Shown here piece after piece: positions 10,938 through 18,945 of a stretch of 64,000 bases of DNA. Below the pieces are notes generated by a model. It saw nothing but the letters and a program-made list of their open reading frames with translations. It made no database searches and was not told where the DNA came from. The position numbers were made by a program, and so were the translations under genes. Positions within the stretch are counted from its first letter, which is position 1, and each line of letters opens with the position of its first letter. The DNA comes from Roseovarius sp. S88 (GTDB lineage: Bacteria; Pseudomonadota; Alphaproteobacteria; Rhodobacterales; Rhodobacteraceae), in the NCBI RefSeq assembly GCF_037023735.1, contig NZ_CP146069.1, positions 434,001-498,000 on the forward strand. The letters are read 5' to 3'.

Positions 10938-11635
10938 CCACCCCACAACCCACCGGGTGGCAAGGTATACAGGCCGAAGTCTTGCGCCGCGTTCATGCAA
11001 GAGAATGGCCCCCGGGCCACATTATTCCTGGAGAGGTGGATCTCGCGGCTGAATTTGGGTGCGCCCGTGCCACCGTCAACCGCGCCCTTCAGGCCTTGGC
11101 CGACGCCGGAATTCTGGAGCGTAGGCGCAAGGCCGGAACGCGTGTTGCTATGTATCCTGTGGGGCGTGCGGTGCTGGATATCCCTGTTCTGCGGCAGGAC
11201 ATCGAAGAGCGCGGACACGTATACGGGTATCGCTTACTGGAGCAATCCATCATGATGCCTGATCCGGTCAGCGCGCAAAAACTAGGCTGCAAAACCCAAG
11301 CATTACATGTGCGTGCCGTGCATCTTGCAGATGATTCACCTTTTGTACTTGAGGGCCGTTGGATCAATTTGAAAACCGTCCCACACGCGGCTGAGCAGTC
11401 TTTTGATACGCTGAGCGCAAATGAATGGCTCTTGCACACAGTGCCCTACACCAAAATTGACGTCAGTCTAAGTGCGCAAGCTGTGTCTGAAGAAGGTGCT
11501 GACACGCTGCGCCTCGCCCCCGGAGCGCCTGTTTTCACAGTGGAGCGGACCACCTGGGATCACGATGACCCTGTCACCTATGTGACGCTGAGATATGCGC
11601 CGGGCTTTAAGCTGCACACACAGATTGGCGGCTAG
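10934..11635 (+). CDS. hutC: Histidine utilisation repressor, GntR/HutC family
   Basis: The 233-residue protein has an N-terminal GntR winged helix (about 10-70: IPGEVDLAAEFGCARATVNRAL in the family order) and a C-terminal UTRA effector domain (about 95-230). HutC proteins bind urocanate and release the hut operators. The gene is coupled to hutF by an ATGA overlap, and the palindrome at 9537-9558 is its likely target, giving autoregulation. It is convergent with the flavoprotein gene to the right. Confidence 0.94.
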   Translation: MTTPQPTGWQGIQAEVLRRVHAREWPPGHIIPGEVDLAAEFGCARATVNRALQALADAGILERRRKAGTRVAMYPVGRAVLDIPVLRQDIEERGHVYGYRLLEQSIMMPDPVSAQKLGCKTQALHVRAVHLADDSPFVLEGRWINLKTVPHAAEQSFDTLSANEWLLHTVPYTKIDVSLSAQAVSEEGADTLRLAPGAPVFTVERTTWDHDDPVTYVTLRYAPGFKLHTQIGG

Positions 11636-11639
11636 AGGT

Positions 11640-12956
11640 CTATGCCTCGTGTCGGTTGGCAAACAATTCCCACTGGAACCGCGCGCGGACGCCGAGGTCC
11701 AGGAAAGGACGGGGCGGCAGCGGATCAGGTTCGCCCAGCGTCTGCATATCTGCAATGAGCGGATTGTCTCGTCCGGTGGCCAAATCCGCCGCCAGGATGC
11801 CGCCAAAAGTGCCCTTCGTCACGCCGACCGCATTTTGGCATACAGCTGACCAGATGTTTGGTCCGATCTGCCCAAAGGCAGGCGCACCATTTCGCGACAG
11901 GCACACGAAACCTGACCACGTGTGCTCCATCTCAACCGCCTCCAACCCGGGGAAGCGCTGATCGAAAAGTCGCTTATGCGTGCGCTTGACCTGTTCATGT
12001 TCGCCGGGCTTCAGACGTTGATTGGGGCGATAGCTCAAACCATGCCGGATCAGGATGCGGTGATCCGCAGTGTAGCGCATAGTGATCCCGGCAAAGGCAT
12101 TCACCGGGGTCAGGCCCCAGGCCTCGCCCACACCGTAGATCGCGCACTCTTCTTCGGTCAGGGGACGACTCAGGCTGGCATGGGCGACGAGATGCAGGAA
12201 CTTCTGTTTGTGAAAGCCGAACTGCTCACTAAACCCATTGGCGGCCATGATCATCTTGGGCGCACGAACAGAGCCTTGTTGCGTCTTTAGCGTCACGCCG
12301 TTTTGAAATTTCGCCTCAATTACAGGTGAGTTTTCATGCACCGTTACATTGGACGGCAACGTATCCGCCAATCCCCGCGTCAGGCCCGCCGGGTTCATCA
12401 AAACACAGCCGGGGGTGTAAACGGCGGCGGTGAAATGCGGACTGCCGAGACGCGTGCGCAGATCATCCCCTTCGATCCACTCATATGGCTCGCCAAGTGC
12501 CTCAAGCTCTGCCTTGAATGGCTCCAAGACATCCCTGGTGCCTTTAGGACTGACCGCAGTGTGGTACTTACCGGCACGGGACCAGTCGCAGTCAACCCCG
12601 TGTGTCGTGACGACGTCTTCGAGGTGGTCGATCGCCATACGCGCCAGCCGCATAAAACGGTGGCTGCCGTCCAGCTCGTCCAGCGAGGAGCCGACATTGT
12701 GGGGAAGATCAATCGCAAATCCCGAGTTGCGGCCTGATGCGTTTTCACCCGCCTCGCCAGCCTCTATAACCACGATCTTCTCATCCGGGCAGTTCTCGGC
12801 CAGACGCCGTGCTGCTGCCAGCCCGGCATACCCTGCGCCCAGCACGACCCAATCAGCCTTGATATCGTCTTTGAGCGCATCATGTGCCTGACGATCTGGC
12901 AAGATCGCGCTCCACCCATTGGTTTTGTCATCCTGTGGTAAGCGGTTGATCTTCAT
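11640..12956 (-). CDS. FAD-dependent oxidoreductase, DAO family
   Basis: The 438-residue protein starts its Rossmann fold with VVLGAGYAGLAAARRL. It has the ASGRNSGFAIDLPHN region after the first acidic strand end, and a C-terminal GVTKGTFGGILAADLA block typical of glycine/D-amino-acid-oxidase-like (GlyOx/PuuB) enzymes. It probably oxidises a secondary or primary amine. The start at 12956 (MKINRLPQDD) is used because it lies four bases past the cupin stop; the longer frame would overlap the cupin gene. Context with a cupin and a divergent MttB homologue suggests amine or methylamine catabolism. The substrate is unknown. Confidence 0.85.
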   Translation of the reverse strand: MKINRLPQDDKTNGWSAILPDRQAHDALKDDIKADWVVLGAGYAGLAAARRLAENCPDEKIVVIEAGEAGENASGRNSGFAIDLPHNVGSSLDELDGSHRFMRLARMAIDHLEDVVTTHGVDCDWSRAGKYHTAVSPKGTRDVLEPFKAELEALGEPYEWIEGDDLRTRLGSPHFTAAVYTPGCVLMNPAGLTRGLADTLPSNVTVHENSPVIEAKFQNGVTLKTQQGSVRAPKMIMAANGFSEQFGFHKQKFLHLVAHASLSRPLTEEECAIYGVGEAWGLTPVNAFAGITMRYTADHRILIRHGLSYRPNQRLKPGEHEQVKRTHKRLFDQRFPGLEAVEMEHTWSGFVCLSRNGAPAFGQIGPNIWSAVCQNAVGVTKGTFGGILAADLATGRDNPLIADMQTLGEPDPLPPRPFLDLGVRARFQWELFANRHEA

Positions 12957-12960
12957 CGGC

Positions 12961-13314
12961 TTAGCTTTCTTCGGCCCAGTTTGAGGGTTCAATTGCATAA
13001 AAGACCAACGCGCTCTCCGCAACATAGGTGAGCTCAGTTCCAGTGGGTAGCCAGATGGTGTCCTTCGGCCCCGCGGTCAGATCGCCTTTTTTGGTGCGCA
13101 CAGTCAGCGACCCTTCCACTACAAGAAGTACCTCATCATATTGCACGGTCCAGGGGATTTCCGCGTTGGTGAAGCGCCCAAACCCCGAGCCAAGCCGCGT
13201 GCCCATCGTGTGCGACGTCACCTCGGTCACTTGTGCCATCTCGCCATATTCAAAGCGTGGCGTGAACGGCAGATCAGCAAAACGCATGACTTTGACTGGG
13301 GCTTTTTCCGGCAT
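12961..13314 (-). CDS. Cupin-domain protein, EutQ-like
   Basis: The 117-residue protein is a single small beta-barrel domain (QYDEVLLVVEGSLTVRT, then GPKDTIWLPTGTELTYVAE), resembling EutQ-type cupins. The classical metal histidines are mostly absent. It is the first gene of a two-gene leftward operon with the flavoprotein. AAAGGA stands upstream of ATG 13314 (MPEKAPVKVM); an in-frame ATG at 13344 lies inside the operator and is rejected. The role is unknown, perhaps binding or protecting an intermediate of the flavoprotein reaction. Confidence 0.82.
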   Translation of the reverse strand: MPEKAPVKVMRFADLPFTPRFEYGEMAQVTEVTSHTMGTRLGSGFGRFTNAEIPWTVQYDEVLLVVEGSLTVRTKKGDLTAGPKDTIWLPTGTELTYVAESALVFYAIEPSNWAEES

Positions 13315-13330
13315 CTCAAGATCCTTTCGA

Positions 13331-13378
13331 TTGACGCAAACCATACAGGGCTGTATCTATCCATGCAACCCTGTATGG
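13331..13378. promoter_or_regulatory. Divergent promoters covered by a palindromic operator
   Basis: CCATACAGGG (13341-13350) and CCCTGTATGG (13369-13378) are exact inverted repeats 18 bases apart. On the plus strand TTGACG (13331-13336) and TATCTA (13354-13359) are spaced 17 bases, with one arm between them. On the minus strand TTGCAT and TATGGT, also 17 apart, read toward the cupin gene. The layout fits repression of both arms by the adjacent TetR protein. Confidence 0.75.
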
Positions 13379-13387
13379 AAAACATGT

Positions 13388-14029
13388 ATGCTTGATAACG
13401 ACACAACTGACCGCAATTCCAGACTGACACGTGACGACTGGATCGAAGCAGCGCAGACTATGTTGATCGACAGTGGTGTGGAAGCCGTGCAGATCACGGT
13501 TTTGGCGCGTGCCCTTAGCGTCACACGTGGCAGTTTTTATTGGCACTTCGATAACCGCGAGGCGCTTCTTGATGCGCTCATCCATCGGTGGCGCACCCGC
13601 AACACCAACGTGATGGTCGACACCGTTTCCGATGCTGAAACTCTGGATGATGGCATTCTGGCGCTTTTTGCTGTCTGGACGGACCACCGGCGCTTTGACC
13701 CGGATCTTGATCAGGCGATCCGCGACTGGGCACGATATGATGACGCCTTGCGCGAAAAGGTGAAAGCCGAGGACGCTGCCCGCGTTCAGGCCGTGTCCGC
13801 GTTTTTCGAGCGCTTTGGATATCCGCAACCAGAAGCCTTCATTCGGGCGCGCGTCATTTGCTTTACCCAGATCACTTACTACGCGTTGGATGTGGCCAAT
13901 GACGAAACCCTGGAGGAGCGGCTTGGTTATCTTGAAGCGTATTTTCGAAGTTTTACGGGTCGGGATATTCAGCCCGATACCGTGGCAGCATACCGCAATA
14001 TTCTCGCTCGAGAGGAGCCAGTGACATGA
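13388..14029 (+). CDS. TetR-family transcriptional regulator
   Basis: The 213-residue protein has an N-terminal TetR helix-turn-helix (about 15-62, ITVLARALSVTRGSFYWHF) and an all-helical ligand domain. ATG 13388 (MLDNDTTDRN) follows the operator directly. The upstream in-frame extension overlaps the cupin gene antisense and is not coding. It overlaps the following mttB homologue by ATGA and so is co-transcribed with it. It probably represses itself, mttB and the divergent cupin-flavoprotein operon until an amine-type ligand binds. Confidence 0.92.
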   Translation: MLDNDTTDRNSRLTRDDWIEAAQTMLIDSGVEAVQITVLARALSVTRGSFYWHFDNREALLDALIHRWRTRNTNVMVDTVSDAETLDDGILALFAVWTDHRRFDPDLDQAIRDWARYDDALREKVKAEDAARVQAVSAFFERFGYPQPEAFIRARVICFTQITYYALDVANDETLEERLGYLEAYFRSFTGRDIQPDTVAAYRNILAREEPVT

Positions 14030-15567
14030 ATACGCAACGCAGTGGTGGGCGTCGCGCACGCGCGGCAAAACGGGCAAATGCGGCAGAACGGGCTTTTGAT
14101 GCCGCCTGGCGGCAGTGGAAAAACCCCTATGCTCCCATTGAACAATTCAGCGCGGATGAAATCGAAGCCATCCACAACGCGTCGCTCAAGGTGTTGCGTG
14201 ACACCGGGATCAAGGTGCTGAATGATGAAGCGCGGGCATACTATGTGCAGGTTGGTATGCGCGAAGGCAAAGACCACGTTATTCATTTTGACCCTGATGT
14301 CTTGATGGGCTTGATGGCGCACGCGCCATCTGAGGTAACTCTTCACAGCCACAATCCTGCGCGTACCGTGACGATTGGTGGACGGCAGGTAGGTATTACG
14401 ACCTCGGCTGGATCGCCCAACTGCTCTGACCTGCAAGGGGGGCGAAGGCCCGGCACGCTTCTAGACTATGACAACTTTTGCAAAGTGGCGCAGGCCTTTG
14501 ACGTGATCCATTTCATCGGCCCGGTGGTTGAGCCACAAGACATCGCCATGGGGTTGCGCCACTTGCACATGACCCGGTCCATCGCAGCGCGGACCGAGAA
14601 AATCCCATTTGTCTATTTCAGAGGGCGTGAAGCAATTGCAGACAGCTATGAGATCTTGCGATTGGCGCATGGGTTGAACCACGAAGATTTCGTGAACACG
14701 CCGGTCAGCTATTCCGTGGCCAATTCCAACTCGCCGTTGCAGCTTGATGAACTGATGTGCCGCGGCATCATTGACGCCGCTCATGGTGGTCAGATGATGA
14801 TCCTCACGCCGTTCACGCTGGCGGGTGCCATGGCTCCAGTGACCATTCCGGGTGCGCTTGTCATGCAGAATGCCGAGGCACTGGCCGGGCTCTGCTTGTC
14901 ACAGATTGTTCGGCCCGGTGCGCCGGTGTGTTACGGCAGCTTCACTTCGAATGTGGACATGCGAACCGGCGCGCCCGCGTTTGGTACGCCGGAATACGTC
15001 AAAGCGGCTTTTGCCTCCGGCCAGCTGGCGCGGCGGTACAATCTGCCGCTTCGGTCCTCCGCGCCCACCGCGTCGAATGCGCCCGATGCACAGGCCGCGT
15101 ATGAAAGCCAAATGTCGCTCTGGGGGGCATTGATGGGGGGTGCGAACCTGATTCTGCATGGGGCTGGTTGGCTGGAAGGTGGACTGACCATCTCTGCCGA
15201 GAAATTCATCATCGACGTCGAAGTCCTGCAAATGTTTGCAGAACTGTTCAAACCTCTGGAAGTAACAGAGGCGACACTGGGCCTTGAGGCCATCGCCGAT
15301 GTCGGCCACGGCGGACATTTCTTTGGCACACAGCATACGTTGGACCGGTTCGAGACGGCGTTCTACTCTCCGCTATTGTCGGATTGGTCGAACTATGAAA
15401 ACTACCGCGACCGTGGTGCGGTGGACGCCACACAGCGCGCCAATCGCATCTTTTTTGAAAAGGTCGACGCCCATCAGCCGCCTCTAATGGACCCGGCCCG
15501 AATAGATGCCATAGACGCCTTTATAGCGAAACGCACCGAAGAGGGCGGCGCGAATATTGAGCGGTGA
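14026..15567 (+). CDS. Trimethylamine methyltransferase (MttB) family protein, non-pyrrolysine type
   Basis: The 513-residue TIM-barrel protein has MttB hallmarks: SAGSPNCSDLQGGRRPGTL, SNSPLQLDE, and GSFTSNVDMRTGAPAFGTPE, then the C-terminal GWLEGGLT segment. There is no in-frame amber codon, so it is not a pyrrolysine enzyme. Characterised relatives demethylate quaternary amines such as glycine betaine onto a corrinoid protein. No corrinoid protein or reactivase gene is adjacent. It is co-transcribed with tetR. The substrate is unknown; a betaine-like compound is a guess from the family. Confidence 0.88.
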   Translation: MNTQRSGGRRARAAKRANAAERAFDAAWRQWKNPYAPIEQFSADEIEAIHNASLKVLRDTGIKVLNDEARAYYVQVGMREGKDHVIHFDPDVLMGLMAHAPSEVTLHSHNPARTVTIGGRQVGITTSAGSPNCSDLQGGRRPGTLLDYDNFCKVAQAFDVIHFIGPVVEPQDIAMGLRHLHMTRSIAARTEKIPFVYFRGREAIADSYEILRLAHGLNHEDFVNTPVSYSVANSNSPLQLDELMCRGIIDAAHGGQMMILTPFTLAGAMAPVTIPGALVMQNAEALAGLCLSQIVRPGAPVCYGSFTSNVDMRTGAPAFGTPEYVKAAFASGQLARRYNLPLRSSAPTASNAPDAQAAYESQMSLWGALMGGANLILHGAGWLEGGLTISAEKFIIDVEVLQMFAELFKPLEVTEATLGLEAIADVGHGGHFFGTQHTLDRFETAFYSPLLSDWSNYENYRDRGAVDATQRANRIFFEKVDAHQPPLMDPARIDAIDAFIAKRTEEGGANIER

Positions 15568-15763
15568 GAGTGTACAAGGGGCGCTATGCTGGTCTGCCAT
15601 ACTGACAACTAGCCGAAACCGGTCATTTGCTGTGTAAGCGAAGGATGTCTGAGGTGCGGGACTTTGCTGCGAAGCCACATCAAAAAATCACGTCAACGCC
15701 ACGTTGCTGACAAGGCTCTGGAAGAAGCTCCTGTTGAGTTGGCTGACGATAGGTATTCGAATT

Positions 15764-16564
15764 ATGCGTATTCTCCCCATGATCACGCTGGGCGTGGGTC
15801 TCGCCATGATTGGCGGAACCGGGATCGGCATAGATTACACCTTGCAGAAACAAAAGGCCGAAGGAACTTTTGATGCGGCCACCTATATCGACGATTTGTT
15901 TGACCGTTTTGGGAACCAAGGCGGGTTCCTCGGTCTCATCTTCCGGGATTCAGCGGCCATAGACATCGCGATGCCCGAACCTCCCGTAGGGTGGGAGGCC
16001 TGGTACATTGACGAAAGCCATTTGAATGCGGTTTTCAGCAACGACCAATGGCGGATGCGCGAGAGAGAATTTGCAAAGGTCGAGTCGCAAGTACCGGAAA
16101 TACACCAGATCAGCGAAACCGATCAGGAGCTTTGGTGGGCATATTTTGATGACACATCTACGGCTTATGTAAGCGGCGACAATGTGATCCTTTTGTTCGT
16201 TTCGGACAAAGAAAATGAGATCAACCAGCCTGTTCTACGAAAATTCCTAGAGCTGTCGGAAGCGCATTTCGCATCGATCGAAACGCGGCACGGCTGGCGC
16301 AGCTTCAATGGCCAGCCATGGGAAGAAGTGGAAGGACCTGTCACACAGGCTGAGAATGGTGTACGGCCGCATGAACTACGGATGTTTGAGACAAAGATGG
16401 GTTCTGTCTCACTGTTCCTCGAGACGCGTGCGTCAGAACAGGCTCTTTCGCAGTTCCTCGAAAATTTTGACCTGAGCGGATTAAGGCGATTGGGTAACGC
16501 AAACGCACCCAAAAACTCAGAATTGACAGCGGAAGTCTCCTTACAAACCGAGGCCGTTGAATAG
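15764..16564 (+). CDS. Hypothetical membrane-anchored or secreted protein, 266 aa
   Basis: I do not recognise the family. An N-terminal hydrophobic stretch (MRILPMITLGVGLAMIGGTG) looks like a signal anchor. The rest is acidic and hydrophilic, with aromatic-rich segments (PPVGWEAWYIDESH, DQELWWAYFDD), suggesting an exported domain. ATG 15764 is chosen because it places the hydrophobic segment at the start; the upstream in-frame ATG at 15704 would bury it. It is monocistronic, after the MttB gene and before ald. Confidence 0.72.
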   Translation: MRILPMITLGVGLAMIGGTGIGIDYTLQKQKAEGTFDAATYIDDLFDRFGNQGGFLGLIFRDSAAIDIAMPEPPVGWEAWYIDESHLNAVFSNDQWRMREREFAKVESQVPEIHQISETDQELWWAYFDDTSTAYVSGDNVILLFVSDKENEINQPVLRKFLELSEAHFASIETRHGWRSFNGQPWEEVEGPVTQAENGVRPHELRMFETKMGSVSLFLETRASEQALSQFLENFDLSGLRRLGNANAPKNSELTAEVSLQTEAVE

Positions 16565-16945
16565 TCCGTTCGTACCAAGTCACCGCCTACCATCAATTGC
16601 ACACACGTAAACCCCTAAATTCTATACGTTTTTACGTATTGCGGCGCGTTTTGGCGATGAACCTGCCACAATTTTGAAAAAGTACTGCCCAGGCGAATGT
16701 CAGGACCGATGGTCTGATTTGTCTCGAAACCATTGGATCACTTCTTATAAGATTCTGCCCAATAGTCGAATGCCGTAAGGGCCACGCGCTGCATCATGAA
16801 GTTTCTTGCTTGTGCGGAAAAGATGCCGCTGAAAACGCGAATAGCAAAAAATTGGGATGTTCGCTTTAGGCTCGAAGCAGTCGTCATACGGCCACATCTA
16901 ACCGAAAAGTGACTTAGCCCCGGATCATGACCCGGGGCCTTGCAT
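16565..16945. other. Intergenic region between the hypothetical gene and ald
   Basis: No credible gene is seen. The left half is AT-rich. The right end holds a hairpin (GCCCCGG 16917-16923 with CCGGGGC 16932-16938) eight bases from the ald stop. On the minus strand it is followed by a weak T-rich stretch, so it may end ald transcription. Confidence 0.6.
16917..16938 (-). terminator. Hairpin downstream of ald
   Basis: A 7-bp GC stem with an 8-nt loop lies just after the ald stop. The T tract is poor (CACTTTTC about ten bases on), so termination is possible but not certain. Confidence 0.55.
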
Positions 16946-18064
16946 TTATCCCTTCACCACCAATTGCGGCGACACCACATCGATGCCAAGCGCCTTGCCA
17001 ACGGCATAGTATGTCAGCTGTCCGGCATGCACGTTCAGGCCGTTGAGCAGATGCTCGTCATCAGCACAGGCCTGTTTCCAGCCCTTGTCGGCAAGAGCCA
17101 GCATGAAGGGCATCGTGGCGTTGCCCAAAGCGATGGTCGAGGTGCGCGCCACGGCCCCCGGCATGTTGGCCACGCAGTAGTGCATGATGCCATCGACATC
17201 GTAGATCGGATCAGCATGTGTGGTGGCTTTCGACGTCTCGAAGCAGCCGCCCTGGTCAATCGCCACGTCCACCAGCACAGAGCCGGGTTTCATGTCAGCG
17301 AACTGGGCGCGGCGTACGAGTTTGGGGGCTTCGGCACCGGGGATCAGAACTGCGCCAATGACCATATCGGCCTGACCCAGATGCTCGGCCAGCAAACCAG
17401 CCGAGGAATAGCCGGTGCGGAACTGATTGCCGAAGACATCGTCGAGATAGCGCAGGCGCGGCAGTGAGCGATCCAGTACGGTGACATCTGCCCCCATCCC
17501 GGCTGCGATCTTCGCTGCGTGTGTGCCAACCACACCACCGCCGATCACGAGCACGCGGGCTGGTCCCACACCGGGCACACCACCCATCAGAACGCCGCGT
17601 CCGCCATTGGCCTTTTGCAGGGTCCAGGCGCCGACTTGCGGGGCCAGACGCCCGGCGACTTCGGACATCGGTGCCAGAAGCGGAAGGCCGCCGCGATCAT
17701 CTGTTACGGTTTCATAGGCAATAGCCGTACAGCCACTTTCCAGCAGATCATGTGTTTGATCCGGATCGGGTGCGAGATGCAGGTAGGTGAACAGAAGCTG
17801 ACCTTCGCGCAGCATCTTGCGCTCTACGGCTTGCGGCTCTTTGACCTTCACGATCATGTCGGCGGTGGCAAAAATTTCCTCGGCGGTGTCGACAATCGCA
17901 GCACCTGCTGCCGTGTAGTCGGCGTCTTCAAAGCCAGCGCCTTTACCGGCACCAGCCTGGATCACAACATCATGTCCGTGTGCGACAGCTTCTTGTGCCG
18001 CGTTCGGTGTCATTCCGACGCGGAATTCCTGAGGTTTAATCTCGGTTGGGCATCCGATTTTCAT
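16946..18064 (-). CDS. ald: Alanine dehydrogenase
   Basis: The 372-residue protein is full length for Ald. It begins MKIGCPTEIKPQEFRVGMTP, has the catalytic-histidine block YLHLAPDP, and the NAD Rossmann motif VLVIGGGVVGTHAAKIAAGMGADVTVLD in family order. It reversibly deaminates L-alanine to pyruvate and ammonia with NAD. GGAGAAGGAG precedes the ATG. A divergently transcribed Lrp/AsnC gene is the probable alanine-responsive activator, as AldR is in related bacteria. Confidence 0.96.
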   Translation of the reverse strand: MKIGCPTEIKPQEFRVGMTPNAAQEAVAHGHDVVIQAGAGKGAGFEDADYTAAGAAIVDTAEEIFATADMIVKVKEPQAVERKMLREGQLLFTYLHLAPDPDQTHDLLESGCTAIAYETVTDDRGGLPLLAPMSEVAGRLAPQVGAWTLQKANGGRGVLMGGVPGVGPARVLVIGGGVVGTHAAKIAAGMGADVTVLDRSLPRLRYLDDVFGNQFRTGYSSAGLLAEHLGQADMVIGAVLIPGAEAPKLVRRAQFADMKPGSVLVDVAIDQGGCFETSKATTHADPIYDVDGIMHYCVANMPGAVARTSTIALGNATMPFMLALADKGWKQACADDEHLLNGLNVHAGQLTYYAVGKALGIDVVSPQLVVKG

Positions 18065-18172
18065 TGCAGGGTCTCCTTCTCCATTGGCCCCACAATCGCG
18101 CGTTTTATGCGCAAGGTGATTGAAATTATACGCGCTCTATGTCACTTCTTCCGAACATCCTTCGATTTTTAA

Positions 18173-18185
18173 TTCAAATATTGAA
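18173..18185. promoter_or_regulatory. Palindrome in the ald/Lrp divergent promoter
   Basis: TTCAA-ATA-TTGAA is a perfect palindrome, 15 bases before the regulator ATG, within an AT-rich 135-base divergent region. It is a candidate Lrp/AsnC site, by position only. Confidence 0.5.
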
Positions 18186-18199
18186 AGGTTCTTTCCGAA

Positions 18200-18658
18200 A
18201 TGTCTCTAGATGCGATGGATCGTCGTCTTCTGTCAGTGCTTCAGAAACAAGGTCGAATCTCTAATGCCGAGCTTGCCGAAGCTGTTAGCCTTTCGGCCTC
18301 TGCCTGTCACAGGCGCGTCCAGCGGCTCGAGACGGATGGATACATAAAAGGGTATGTGGCGCTGCTCAATCGACGAAAGATGGGTGTGCCGACAACTGTC
18401 TTTGTTGAGATAACGCTGACCACGCAAGCCGAAGAAATCCTAGAGGCTTTTGAACAGGCCGTGGCGCGGATACCCGATGTGCTTGAATGCCATCTAACGG
18501 CGGGGACGGCGGACTATATCCTCAAGCTTGTGACAGAAGACACCGAGGACTTTGCGCGCATCCACCGACAGTATCTCACACGTCTGCCTGGTGTCGCCAA
18601 AATGCAGTCAAGCTTTGCGCTGCGCACGGTCCTGCAGACCACGGCATTGCCGGTTTGA
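18200..18658 (+). CDS. Lrp/AsnC-family transcriptional regulator (AldR-like)
   Basis: The 152-residue protein has an N-terminal AsnC helix-turn-helix (about 5-50, RISNAELAEAVSLSASACHRR) and a C-terminal RAM ligand domain with VLECHLTAGTADYILKL. Members form octamers and sense amino acids. The divergent position next to ald suggests control of alanine catabolism. It is monocistronic. Confidence 0.92.
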   Translation: MSLDAMDRRLLSVLQKQGRISNAELAEAVSLSASACHRRVQRLETDGYIKGYVALLNRRKMGVPTTVFVEITLTTQAEEILEAFEQAVARIPDVLECHLTAGTADYILKLVTEDTEDFARIHRQYLTRLPGVAKMQSSFALRTVLQTTALPV

Positions 18659-18685
18659 ACTGATGCGGGTGATTGGAAAAAACGA

Positions 18686-18714
18686 GAGACCCCGGTGTGT
18701 GTGCCCGGGGCCTC
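18686..18714 (+). terminator. GC hairpin after the Lrp gene
   Basis: GAGaCCCCGG pairs with CCGGGGcCTC around a 9-nt loop, 27 bases after the Lrp stop. No T run follows, so it may be an mRNA-end hairpin rather than an intrinsic terminator. Confidence 0.4.
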
Positions 18715-18896
18715 CCACCCTGCTCGCCATAGTCCGTGAGTGACAGCGAAGCTGGATCTCGATCTGGGTGAGCGTTTTATAAGAAATCGGTGTGTTGCGC
18801 GTACATGGGAAAAACCGCGTGTTTTGTCCCGTAAGGAAAACCTTACCTTTTGGCCCTTTATTGCGTTTGTGACGTAGCGTTACTTCCTTTGCAGCA

Positions 18897-18925
18897 AAAA
18901 CCCCGGCGAGTCGGGCCGGGGTTTT
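18897..18925 (-). terminator. Terminator of the GDSL esterase gene
   Basis: AAAACCCCGGC and GCCGGGGTTTT form an 11-bp stem with a 7-nt loop, about 20 bases after the stop of the leftward gene. The A/T outer arm acts as the T tract in either direction. Confidence 0.85.
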
Positions 18926-18945
18926 CGAGTGTTTTTCTGTTCGAT

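Noticed and set aside
14026..15567. Pyrrolysine in the MttB homologue
   Set aside because: The frame has no internal amber codon and is full length, so it belongs to the non-pyrrolysine group.
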